Under the pieces are notes generated by a model, which worked only from the letters and a program-made list of their open reading frames with translations, did no database searches and was not told where the DNA came from. From Meta bourneti (taxonomy: Eukaryota; Arthropoda; Arachnida; Araneae; Tetragnathidae): DNA of 64,000 nucleotides. The position numbers and the translations under genes are program-made. The stretch is taken from assembly GCA_933210815.1 (NCBI GenBank), contig OW119933.1, forward strand, positions 105,087,780 through 105,151,779, read 5' to 3'. This document shows, in pieces, positions 40,030 through 49,779 of the stretch. Each line of letters begins with the position of its first letter. Position 1 is the stretch's first letter.

Positions 40030-43000
40030 TTATTTGTTCTAATGTTTTAATTCATTGTTTTATCCTTGAGTTGTAAAAGGCGACTTGTGTGTGTTTATTG
40101 TAAATAAGTGTCATAAACGTTACGTTTTTTACATAAAGATGTCAACTATTCCGGATTTTTACAGTTCATTATGGCGAATAGTGTTTTGTGAAAATCTTGC
40201 CAGATAGTTTTCCAATCTTTTCGCATCATTTTTGCGATCGAGTATTGTGTTTGTTCAAGGGTCACTGAGTCAGAAAACGAAATTTTGCTCTATTTTTACA
40301 ATTTTTTGATTAAGATGAAGCTATTTGTAAAAGCGAGAATGAAAAATAATTTAACAATGAAGTATTTGTTTAAGCAGAATTTATGCAGTGGGTCACCAAA
40401 GTATTTGTTGAACTCATGTTTCTAAATATGTTTATGTATTTTACAAGCATGAAATTAAAATTTGAAATTTAACCATATATAAGCTCTGTTCTATTTAAGT
40501 TTCCCATACAAATAACCAAATATTTTTTAATTGCAATACTAAAATATAGCAATGTGAGAAAACAAGCATATGAAAGTATACAGCTGTGTTTTGTAAAAAG
40601 TGTAGATGTTAAACAAAAATATTAAAATTAATGTTTAAATTTGTTGCATTATTTTATTCCTTAACTTGGTATATCCTTTAAAGAATTATTGGCACCCCCA
40701 TGGTCAAACTGAAACCAGGTTTTGTTCTACCTATTCTTAAAGATAGATTTTCAATGTATTTCACAATTTTATGAAATAAATGAGTAATCTTCACACAATA
40801 ACAGGTAATGACAATATTCTAATATTTAAACTGAGGTCAGATTTTAAGTTATTTTGATCTTTTATGTAATAACCAGACTTAAATGCAAAGTACTAAATTT
40901 TGGATTACTGTCATGTCCCAAAATCTACTTAAATCCAAATGTCTTGAGAAAAAGATCAAATATGCATATTGAACCTTAGTTCTAGTAATAAATTCAATTG
41001 TATCTACTCCAACTTCCGATATACACCCTTATCGTTATAGAGAGTGCTTTGAATTTGACATTGTGCGCTGATATTGACAAATCAATGATTTAAGTTTCCT
41101 TCACACAATTTTCTTGTTTGTAATAAATACCAAGAACTACTCAGAACTTAAACTCAGCATTAAAATTTGATTTTCAATATTTTAATCCAGCATTGAAAAT
41201 CAATTTTTAATTTGAAGGAAGCTCAAATCAGTTTGATTAATAGTCACTATCAAAGGCAGGGTGTTTGTTTTGGTGGCTGAAATTGATACACTTGAATTTA
41301 TTGCTAGTACCAAGGTTCAATGTATATATCATAGTATATTGCTGTCGAAACCTCTTGAGTCTAATTTTTTGGTTCAGTGTTTCATTGCTCCTAAAATTTT
41401 TTTATTTTAAGACTTGCATGTTTTGAAAGAGAAATGAGTTTTTAATTGAAAATCTTTACCAGTTAATTTGAATTTAAAGTAGATTTTGGTCTACCATGAC
41501 AGTCATCCAAATGTAGTGCCTTGCATACAAAGGTCTGATTGGTTTATAAAATATCAAAACGATAAAAATTCTTTATATCTGAAGAAATAACATTTTGTCA
41601 CAAAATAGTGAAATTCATTGAAAATATCTTCATTCCAGTTAAAAAATTGATTTTGATCAAATACCTGTTGCAAACAATGATATGCAGAAATCTAAGATGC
41701 AAGGCAAAATGCAAAAAAATTCTTATGAACATTGATTTTCATGTTTGTATTTAGCGTTTGTACCTTTTGTAGTTAGCATAATCAACTGTAAACATCTAAC
41801 AGAACCGTGTCATACGAATCAGTACAATTTTGTCAATAGTAGGAAGTGAAAAATAAGTTACATTAAACTAGACTTCTGAATGCCCTTGATTACATGAATT
41901 CAATTAATTGTGCCATTGTTTTATTTATTTTCTAAACTTGTTTTACCTGTTATAATTTGGCATTTTGATGTTTTATTGAGATGTATTTATAAACTAATGG
42001 TAAGTTTGCTATAGTGCAGCTGCCAAGAGAAGGCAATTGAATTGCCTGGTTTTGAATGAAATTAGGCTACTGGTGGTACTATAAATAAATCCTTTCTGCA
42101 ATTGGTATCAGTAGGGCAGATTCTGGTTCTATGTTAATTGTTCACATGCTGAAAGCGAAAGCATTGATAATGAGTTGGCAGAGAGAAGGCGATCCATGAC
42201 GATAGCTATTCATGCTTTTGCTAATGGCATCCTTCGTTTAACATTCTTTCACACCCATTTAGAAATCAACTGACCCAAGGTGGACTGCCTCTCTCTTGCA
42301 GGAGCTGCACCGTATCTTTCCTTTATTATGTTTTTGCTGTATGTATCATGTACCTTGTTAGTGAATGTGGAAAAGTTTTTTAAATTGATTTGTATGTTAC
42401 TACAGATAACACAAAGGTCAAGTTGACTGCTTATTTCAATGGATGGATGTAGACACTGAATGATATTTATTTTTGCATGTTCATTTTAGGACATCAGTAA
42501 TAAATATTTCTCAGAGATTGTGGAAAAGTTTTTTTAAACTGATTTGTGTGTGTGTGTGTGTATGTTTTTTACAGATAACACAACGGTCAAGTTGACTGCT
42601 TATTTCAATGGATGGATATGGACACTGAATGATATTTATTTTTGCATGTTCATTTTAGGACATCAATAATAAATATTTCTCAGGTTTTAGAACTGAAAAT
42701 AAGATCAGATTTTCAGACAATGTTGTTTCTTTGATACTTTGCCTTTGTCATCTATTCACAATTTAATTAAAAATATAGCTACCATCTAACAATGTAATCA
42801 ATTTCATGGATTTCTTTATTATATTGTTATAAAAGGTAGGTAAACAGACAAGACAGTCTTGAAGTTGTAGCCAACTAACAAATAATATATTTTGTGAAGT
42901 CAATCAATTTATTCTTTTAAATCAATCATTGATAGAAGAGTCCTGTTCTATTAGTATACCAGGCTTTTTAATTTGTTAATTTTTGGCTTGGAAGCAAATA

Positions 43001-43650
43001 GGACGAACTCAATTCAATTTTAACTTCATACTGTTATTTGAAAATCCCACACATATTAATTTGTGCTGTTAATTAGAATTTATATTTCACAATTGGTTTT
43101 TAAGCTAAAATTAAATGAAATATTGCATACAAATTATTAATACATGTACTCTGAGCTAGAAAATCAATAGTGACAATTTACCTGTGAACTTTATTCTGTG
43201 GATCCTGCTTTAATTAGCCTTGCCCTTAAGGTAGAGTGACAAACCTATTACTCTAAAGAATATATTTTACATTTGTAAATCAAATTGTTTATTCTCTTTG
43301 TATAAATATTTTTTTGTAGTAAACAGCACTGAAATATTTTGTAGTAAACAGCACTGACTTAAAAATGAAGAATACAGTACATTAAGGAGTTATATTTATT
43401 TTCCTTTTAGGAAATTAACTGATTTGCTGTCCCCATTTCAATAGATATCGATTTTGGAGTCTTGGGTATAATAGTCAAACACACACTAAGTTGTATACTA
43501 ACAGTTTCAAATTCAAGTAAGCAACCTCGACCATCTGCCACTTAAGACAAAAAAATTCTATTTTTCAACAGTCCTAGTTTATATACTTCCTTACTATATT
43601 ATTCCAAGATCAGCAAAGTCGTATTTGAAATTCGCTTTCCTCCAACAGGA
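40030..43650. other. AT-rich anonymous interval
   Basis: No frame above 60 codons and no transposon domain. The texture is intron-like or long 3' untranslated. Possible splice-acceptor-like CTCTCTCTTGCAG lies at 42289-42301, but no coding frame follows for more than a few codons. Confidence 0.45.
42366..42683. repeat. Tandem duplication, about 153-165 bp unit, two copies
   Basis: TGTGGAAAAGTTTTTT through AATAAATATTTCTCAG occurs at 42366-42518 and 42519-42683. The second copy has gained a TG run (42547-42562). A few substitutions separate them. Confidence 0.9.
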
Positions 43651-43689
43651 AAATGTAGTTTTAAATCGAATCCTTAAGGGTACTTTTTT

Positions 43690-44015
43690 CAATTGATAGA
43701 CTGTTTTTATATGGAAACCACATGTGTGTGTGTGTTTGTTCCAGCATAACTCTGGAACGCCTATTTTCTATCAATACTGGTAAAGCAAACTGGGCTGCGT
43801 ACAGCAATCGTTGTATACTTAATGTTATTCCTATGGCAATTTGGAATTGTTTTACACCCTTCTGCATACCTAGGACAAATAGAACGGTGGTTAATATGTA
43901 GCCTAGGTTGCTCAGGGTTCTAAAGTGTAAGTGTACCAAATTTGATGTGGATTGGTCAAATGGCTTAGATTTGTATGGAGAACATACACACCCACATCTA
44001 TTTTTATGTAGAGAG
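43690..44015 (-). repeat. Diverged 163-bp-family satellite units
   Basis: On the minus strand this contains CAAATTTGGTACACTTACAC, GGTATGCAGAAGGGTGTAAA and GGAATAACATTAAGTAT, as in the 34.9-kb array. It starts with a TG run and ends with the ATCTATTTTTATGTAGAGAG motif. Confidence 0.7.
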
Positions 44016-44499
44016 ATTAATCCTTGATATTGTTTTATATGGAAACTTCTGTACATTTGTCATAAAAACTACTTCCTTTACTGCTAAGAAAATTGTTTAA
44101 TATCCAGGATATGAATTCAGGCCAAAGTCAGCATATCTCCAAGATGTTGAATCATTCCATCTCTAAAGATCACTGTCAAGAAAACAAAAACCGTGCTTGC
44201 GCAAATCTTAACGTCCCACTGTTTCGTTCCCAGGCGCATGACAGTTTTAATTCTTGCCCATTCCAAGTATTGAATTCTAAGGATGAAAAGAAGGGCTGTT
44301 AAAGGCATTCTCACGGCTATCGGAGAGGATTCGTAAAGGGACTTATCTGATGTATTGAATGTCTGGTTAAAATTTATGAACGGTTCAAACGGTTTTTCAA
44401 ATATTGTCCCCCACGTTGAAAATTGTGATATTAGTTAGAAGAGGTTGGAGCGCGTAAAATCAGTTGCCCCATTGACACAAAAGGAATTTGACTCGATTT

Positions 44500-44640
44500 G
44501 TCGCTTTTCATTTTTTGCAACACGAGAGCTAATTAGACCCGGACCTACAGCTAAAAATGGATTCCGAACCCCTACGAAAGGGATTCGAACCCAGAGCCTG
44601 TTGAACCATGGGCCACTGACACAATAGCGAAATCATTAAA
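44500..44640 (-). mobile_element. tRNA-like SINE fragment, unclassified
   Basis: On the minus strand GTGGCCCATGGTTCAACAGG is followed by CTCTGGGTTCGAATCCCTTT, a canonical B box with a plausible A box about 30 bases before it. It is not foldable as a complete tRNA, because no acceptor stem pairing is seen, and it has no second copy in the window. Confidence 0.35.
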
Positions 44641-45185
44641 ATTATTATGATATTCTTGGATTAGAATCTCTACGGCATGCATAAAAATAGAGACGCTACA
44701 CATCGCGAAGTTTACCATTTCTTCCCCTCCTATGGAAAAAAGCAGAAACTCCACGCCCAATTAAATTGTATTTTAATCTATTTAAAATAGTTTTACTCAT
44801 TAAATAAGTGAATTTCAGGGCAATAGTTAATTATTCTAAGAGTCAGACAAGCAGTTCCATCGATATCGTCAGAAACGGAAGGTAACAAATCCTCTTTTGT
44901 TACAGATCTTATAAGAAAAGCTATGAAAGAGTTCTCTACCTTAAAAATAAATAAAAAAAAACAATATATTAGCTTTAAAAAAACTGACATTCCAGAAGTT
45001 TATATAAACGCTCATTACAAGTGCGTACCTCGTTTTCGCAAAATTTATCAATATTTGTTACTGCTTCACCTCTCTGCGAAATTTTAAAAACAAAATTTAA
45101 CAATTAAATTATCAGTCCAAAGTTTTTTTTTTCATTTCCAATGGCTAGGGTAATCATAATACATGTTATGTGATTGATGGGTGGT

Positions 45186-45562
45186 TTTGGGTTTTTATGG
45201 CACAAGGGCCGTATTTGGCCATGCTCAAGACGCAATCAAGTAATAAACACACACACACAATAAAAGCTTTTACTGACACAGAAGAGAGAAATACACCCAG
45301 GGAGGAATGCATGCTTCGCCCTGCTGAATATACCAGGAATTGAACCTGCGCCGCCTACAACTCGAAGAGAGCTAGCGCAGTGGGCATACCCACAACTACG
45401 ACGGTCCCAACTTTAAACGAATGCGAGTTTATATGACTCAGTGGAGTCAAGGGGTGAATCTTATTACTTTCTTATCTCAGAGGAACATTAAGATCTTTGT
45501 GCACTACACACGGAAATAAAAAATTGTTCATTAAAGCTGTTAAATGAAGTTATATGATCGTT
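45186..45562 (-). mobile_element. SINE family 2 plus flanking unit, inverted relative of 9165-9592
   Basis: Full family-2 SINE on the minus strand (tail GGGTTTTTATGGCACAAGGG, a CA run, body AGAGAGAAATACACCCAGGG, B box GGAATTGAACCTGCGCC). It is followed by the shared CCTTGACTCCACTGAGTCAT-type unit and AGATCTTTGTGCACTACA. Confidence 0.7.
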
Positions 45563-45572
45563 CTTCGGGTTT

Positions 45573-45634
45573 GATCCTTTACCGTCGCTAATAGCCGTTG
45601 TGTTGATCCAGTGCAACGTTAATTAAATACCTAT
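45573..45634 (+). mobile_element. SINE family 1, 3' end
   Basis: TTTGATCCTTTACCGTCGC through ACGTTAATTAAATACCTATC. Only the last 60 bases of the family are present, joined directly to the preceding family-2 unit. Confidence 0.5.
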
Positions 45635-45922
45635 CCACTGAAAATGAAGTGTTTCGCAACCGCCGGGTCGCAGCCAATTACCTTGCCCTAGCATTAGTTA
45701 TATCGGGTCGTAAGAGGTTATCCTGGGATTTGTCATTTTTGATATCTAAGGATTTTTTATGATGAAATATTTTATTGTGGTAATATTCTGAGAATAATAT
45801 TCATGAATGTGCCAAAATGTTCAGACTCAGAAAGCCTTAATAACATCTGTATAGCAATCACTGACCAAGAAACTGTAAAGAAAATTTTTCCACTGAAAAT
45901 GAAGATCAAAGGAGTCTATCGG

Positions 45923-46801
45923 GTCTCAAATCTGATAATACTAAATACTGTTTCTTCGCAAGTTCTTCCAGTGTAAGTTCTCGTTTAGAAAATCGAGTGA
46001 CGTGATTTTTTTAAAGTAATAAGCCCTAAAGATTAAAATTTTAATATGAATAAGAGGCAAGGGATTTCGTTTAACTTTGGTGTACAGAAGTCTCGTTTGG
46101 AAGGTGTTTATAGCCCATGAGATATGAAAATCAGTGCAAATTATTTTAATTTTGGCCTGAAAAAATTACAACTCGCTACAAGATTTCATTAGTCCAGTGA
46201 TTGATAGCTAATTTCCTCCTCCATTTCCTTATAACCATAACATAATTAATAATTGTTTTTTTAATGCATACACTTTAAAAGAATTTTAAAGGTATTTACG
46301 AGTAAATTTGTTGAAACCGGGCCCTCTTATAAAACACCATCTGAATTACCCGGCGTTGATCCAATTGTTTGTAACTCATCGTAATACTTAATAGTAGTCC
46401 TATGGGGAGTTCGAATTGTTTTGAGATCTCTATAAACCCAGGACAAATCAAATAGAGTTAATATCTAGACTATGTTTCTCGCAGGGTTTTAAAGAATGAG
46501 TGTAGCAAATTCGATTTGAGTTGATCAAACTGTGATAGTAAAGATAATCAATGTCATTTCTATGGGGATTTCGAGGGCAGCGGTAGCCTAGTTCGAAGAG
46601 CAACGGATTAGAAAACAGAGGATTGCGAGTTCGAAACTCGGTCCAGCCAAAGACCGTCGGATACACGGAGTCTGGTGCACCTTAAATCTGTCGTTGCCTC
46701 AAGTGTCCTCACGTTGGCGAAGTGTGGAATTTTGGATTGGGGTGCTGGTTCAGGTGTTGTTCTTGACCGTGGTTCGAAATTATGAGGCGTTGTCCTGGGA
46801 T
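45923..46801. repeat. Left arm of a 0.88-kb inverted repeat
   Basis: Pairs with 53953-54828 plus 56962-56979 read on the minus strand. The outer edge is GTCTCAAATCTGATAATAC. Shared landmarks inward are CGAGTGACGTGATTTTTTTA, GTACAGAAGTCTCG, GGATCAACGCCGG-type wording, satellite-family units and the first half of a SINE. It ends at GTTGTCCTGGGAT, where repeat R1 sequence starts. Confidence 0.9.
46568..46801 (+). mobile_element. SINE family 1, 5' two-thirds, in the left arm
   Basis: Head GGCAGCGGTAGCCTAGTTCG, B box GCGAGTTCGAAACTCGG, body through GGCGTTGTCCTGGGAT. The remainder is replaced by inverted R1 sequence. The right-arm counterpart is 53935-54163. Confidence 0.75.
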
Positions 46802-47181
46802 AGATATGTTCTAGGCATATTAAGACTATATTCTCTCATTTGATAGGGTGATATCTAGGAGGTGTTCTAGAAGTGACATACAAGAGCGCACCACACCTTA
46901 AAAAATTAAATTTTGTTTTGTGCAAATTACATTCATACGAGGCGAAAGGTCTTTACCCATAGTTTCTTTTTTTTGTAAAACATATTTTATTTAGCATGAT
47001 TTTCAAAGGGTTAATTATCCATTGTTAATTAATGTTTGTGAGAAAGAACCAAACTAGAGGTTTTGGAATTTTTAAATTCTTTATCGCATCGATGGCCAGA
47101 AGGTAGCCGGCTTCACCAAACCTATTAGAACTCCGTCAATTATCGCACTTCATCAAGTTTCCAATACGTAGAGAAATATCA
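46802..47181 (-). repeat. Interspersed repeat R1, 3' fragment
   Basis: The complement of 34225-34605 (GATATCTAGGAGGTGTTCTA, CATACGAGGCGAAAGGTCTT, CATCGATGGCCAGAAGGTAG). It separates the truncated SINE on its left from the truncated SWIM frame on its right. Confidence 0.85.
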
Positions 47182-47209
47182 TGAAATAACTGATTAAAAT
47201 ATTATTTGA

Positions 47210-48049
47210 AGTAGAAAGAGACTACCATTTGAACCACGAATACAAAAAATAACGCAATTTCCTACTAAATCTAATTTTGCTTCAACTGTTAAGTCTAGGT
47301 ATGATAGGGCAAAAAAAATATCTGATGCTGATGTTGTTGTTTTAAATTGTAAATCTTGGTCTGTTCGTTCACAGACTGTAAAAAATAGATTGTACACAGT
47401 GAAGCGAGTAGAAGAACAGTGTAATATGTCCGACTTCTGTTATTTTAAATGCCCAGAATTGAGTTGCATGTCACTATGCACTCATTTATACCACTGCAAT
47501 TGCTCAGATAATCATTATTTATGTAAGCACATTCATAAAATACATTCTACTGTAGCAAGTAATGATTTTTATGTTGATGGGACTCAAACAATAGGTGGGA
47601 CGCAAACAATAGAAAATCGCGATCTACAGTCTAGAAGAGAAATTGGGAATTTTTCGAATCCTCGTTCAGCCAATGACAAAATTGCAGCTTGCGAAGAATT
47701 ATGTTCAAAATTAATCCAAAAAATTAGAAATAAATCAGTTCAAGAGATAATGTTAAGTAATGTTTTTTCAACCTTAAACACGTTAGTTGCTGCATGTGAT
47801 GGTATTTCAAGTTCTAATGAAAAATCTTTATCAGTTATGCCCACGTGTTCAGTATTGCCAAATCAAAAGCTCACTAAGAAAATTCAATTTTATAGAACGA
47901 GTAAGAAGCGTAAAAATACGAAAAAACATTTAGATAAGTCAAAAAGCGTAGAAGAGTATTTTAGTATTGAGGATGCTGACGATATCTCGTATTTGCATGA
48001 ATCTCCTCCTAAAAAATTTAAAGTGATAAATCTTTCACTTCAAATTTAA
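47210..48049 (+). pseudogene. SWIM zinc-finger C-terminus of a Mutator-like transposase, 5'-truncated
   Basis: The frame is open from just after a TGA at 47207 to the stop at 48049, with no initiation codon of its own. It reads EPRIQKITQFPTKSN, then WSVRSQTVKNRLYTVKR, then HLYHCNCSDNHYLCKHIHKI. The SWIM finger is C-x-C-x6-C-x-H (residues 36, 38, 45, 47 counting from 47390). SWIM fingers of this kind end the DDE transposases of Mutator-like elements, where they are thought to bind DNA. The catalytic DDE part is missing, cut off by the R1 repeat. After the finger come a low-complexity linker and a basic KKRKNTKKHLDK stretch. A frame one base back (open from 48022: SDKSFTSNLSNTTGN) leads straight into the Ulp1 frame, so the two were probably one polyprotein joined across an indel. 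Confidence 0.65.
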
Positions 48050-49392
48050 GTAATACAACAGGAAATCCATCACTGTATAATTTAGGTCCATATGTCTTAA
48101 ATGATTATATCTTGAAATCTCTAGATCCTTACATTGATAAAGAAGAAGAACATTTTCTCAGGTCTAATTTTCCCGATTTTGTCAAAAGCTGGGTGTATGA
48201 CGTAATTATAGATGCGTATATCTTTTCATTGTGTGAACAAAATGCTTATTTTTCTTTTCTTGAATCATCTGTTGCACAATTTATTTTTTCTGAAATAGAT
48301 TTTGAACCGATTTTGGCTCGTAATATATATACACTGTCGAAGTTCGTATTTATTCCGATCTGCATTAACAATAGTCATTGGGTCCTAATCTTGATCAGTA
48401 AAAGACAAAAAGTAATTTATTTTTTTGACTCACAGTGTAGCTATGATAAAACTACTCTGATTTGTCCAGAAACGTGCAGGACAATTTTAAATAAGTTGGA
48501 TAACGCCACCAATGCATGGAGTATTGTTCATCCAGTACATATTTTACAAAAAGATAATGTCAATTGTGGTGTATTCTTATGCTACTATGTGCATCAATTA
48601 GTTAGTGATTCAAATGTCAATAAGCCGTTTGACACATATGAATTTAGACAGCATATTTATAACATTTTAACGGGGAGAAAATCGCAACAAAAACTCAACA
48701 AAATGAAATATGATGAATTCTCAGAATCAGATGTATGTAACTTTTTAAAATTCGATTACGTGAATAGAAATAATGTGTCAGATAATGTAGTTAAAGTAAA
48801 TAGTATCGATATTTCAAATTTTATGCTAAAATCATTAGACGTCAATATAACTCCTGATGAAGAAAACGTTTTATTGGAAACATCAGAGTGGTTCCGGAAA
48901 GGGTGGTTATATGACACAATTGTAGATTCCTTCTTCTATAAACTAACACAAAACTCCAAAAACTTCATGTTTATTGAGTCACTCTCATCAACATCACTTT
49001 CACAAAACAACAACAAAGAATTTAAATTCTTCAAAAGTGGTGACTCACTCAAATCAAATATTTTTTTCCCTATTAACATAGATAGTCATTGGTTGCTACT
49101 GATTGTTAATATAGAAAAATATTGTTTTGAATTTTATGATCCTCTGAATGAATTTCCAAGTAAAAAATGTTCGGATTTGATAAAAAAGTGGAGGGAAATG
49201 TTTGATTCACTTTTTAAATCTCCGAAACATTGGTCATTTTCTCTCCCTTCTCATATAAATCAAAAAGACGATATTAACTGTGGGGTTTTTATTTGTTACT
49301 TCGCATATCAAAAATTAAACGATGCATCTTTGATAAATGATTTTGACACTATAACTTTCAGAAAGTTTATATACAATTGCATAATGGGATAA
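48022..49392 (+). CDS. Tandem double Ulp1/C48 cysteine-protease frame, transposon-encoded
   Basis: The frame is open from 48022; the recognisable fold starts near the LKSLDPYID stretch at 48112, from which residues are numbered. Two homologous halves, about 1-190 and 239-426, each start (ML)KSLD…E and each carry a complete Ulp1 catalytic set. Domain 1 has His89 (NNSHWVLI), Asp106 (YFFDSQ), Gln146 and Cys152 (QKDNVNCGVFLC). Domain 2 has His326 (DSHWLLLI), Asp343 (FYDPLN), Gln384 and Cys390 (QKDDINCGVFIC). Ulp1-type proteases cleave SUMO-like or viral precursor proteins. Ulp1 genes riding on Mutator-like elements are known in plants (Kaonashi type), but two intact domains in tandem are unusual. 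The start codon is unclear, because the upstream SWIM frame probably supplied it. It shows no internal stop, whereas its inverted paralogue at 5.6-6.8 kb is broken. Confidence 0.75.
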   Translation, partial: SDKSFTSNLSNTTGNPSLYNLGPYVLNDYILKSLDPYIDKEEEHFLRSNFPDFVKSWVYDVIIDAYIFSLCEQNAYFSFLESSVAQFIFSEIDFEPILARNIYTLSKFVFIPICINNSHWVLILISKRQKVIYFFDSQCSYDKTTLICPETCRTILNKLDNATNAWSIVHPVHILQKDNVNCGVFLCYYVHQLVSDSNVNKPFDTYEFRQHIYNILTGRKSQQKLNKMKYDEFSESDVCNFLKFDYVNRNNVSDNVVKVNSIDISNFMLKSLDVNITPDEENVLLETSEWFRKGWLYDTIVDSFFYKLTQNSKNFMFIESLSSTSLSQNNNKEFKFFKSGDSLKSNIFFPINIDSHWLLLIVNIEKYCFEFYDPLNEFPSKKCSDLIKKWREMFDSLFKSPKHWSFSLPSHINQKDDINCGVFICYFAYQKLNDASLINDFDTITFRKFIYNCIMG

Positions 49393-49638
49393 TACAAAAA
49401 TATCTTATTGTTAAAAATTGTAAGATTTTATTGTTAATTCCTCAGATGTCCAACAGTAAGTACATTTTTGTAATTAGGATAGAAATTTCTCAGAGGGGCC
49501 GGACAATCAACAGGTAAGAAGGTAAGTTTTTTTATATCAGAGGACAGGGCTCTTGGCGATACCTCTTAAAAAAAGACGCATCTGGATTCTTACCCCATTG
49601 GGTGATGTGGAAAAAGAATCGCCTAATTTCCTTTATTT

Positions 49639-49768
49639 CCTAGTCATCTGACCGTGGTTCAAAATTACGTGGTGTTGTCCTCGGATCTTTTCCTTTGGGA
49701 TTGATCCCGGACCGTCACCAATAGCCCGTTGTGTTGCTCCAGTGTGACGTTAATTGAAATACCCCCCC
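49639..49768 (+). mobile_element. SINE family 1, 5'-truncated, with an empty site in the left block
   Basis: The 3' module (CATCTGACCGTGGTTCAAAA through GTGTGACGTTAATTGAAATA) and a C-rich tail are flanked by CCTTTATTT at 49630-49638 and 49769-49777. The left block reads CCTTTATTTGCAGCTATT (complement at about 5345-5365) without interruption. Confidence 0.9.
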
Positions 49769-49779
49769 CCTTTATTTGC

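Noticed and set aside
44572..44630. tRNA gene on the minus strand
   Set aside because: A good B box and a passable A box are present, but I could not pair an acceptor stem, and an extra region after the B box fits a SINE fragment better.
48000..48030. Programmed -1 ribosomal frameshift between the SWIM and Ulp1 frames
   Set aside because: The A-run does not form a standard X-XXY-YYZ heptamer in the right phase, and the -1 frame has a stop at 48019 before the usable open stretch begins.
47210..49392. Polinton/Maverick-type protease as the source of the Ulp1 frame
   Set aside because: No other Polinton gene (polymerase B, integrase, ATPase, capsid) is nearby, and the upstream SWIM finger points to a Mutator-like transposase.
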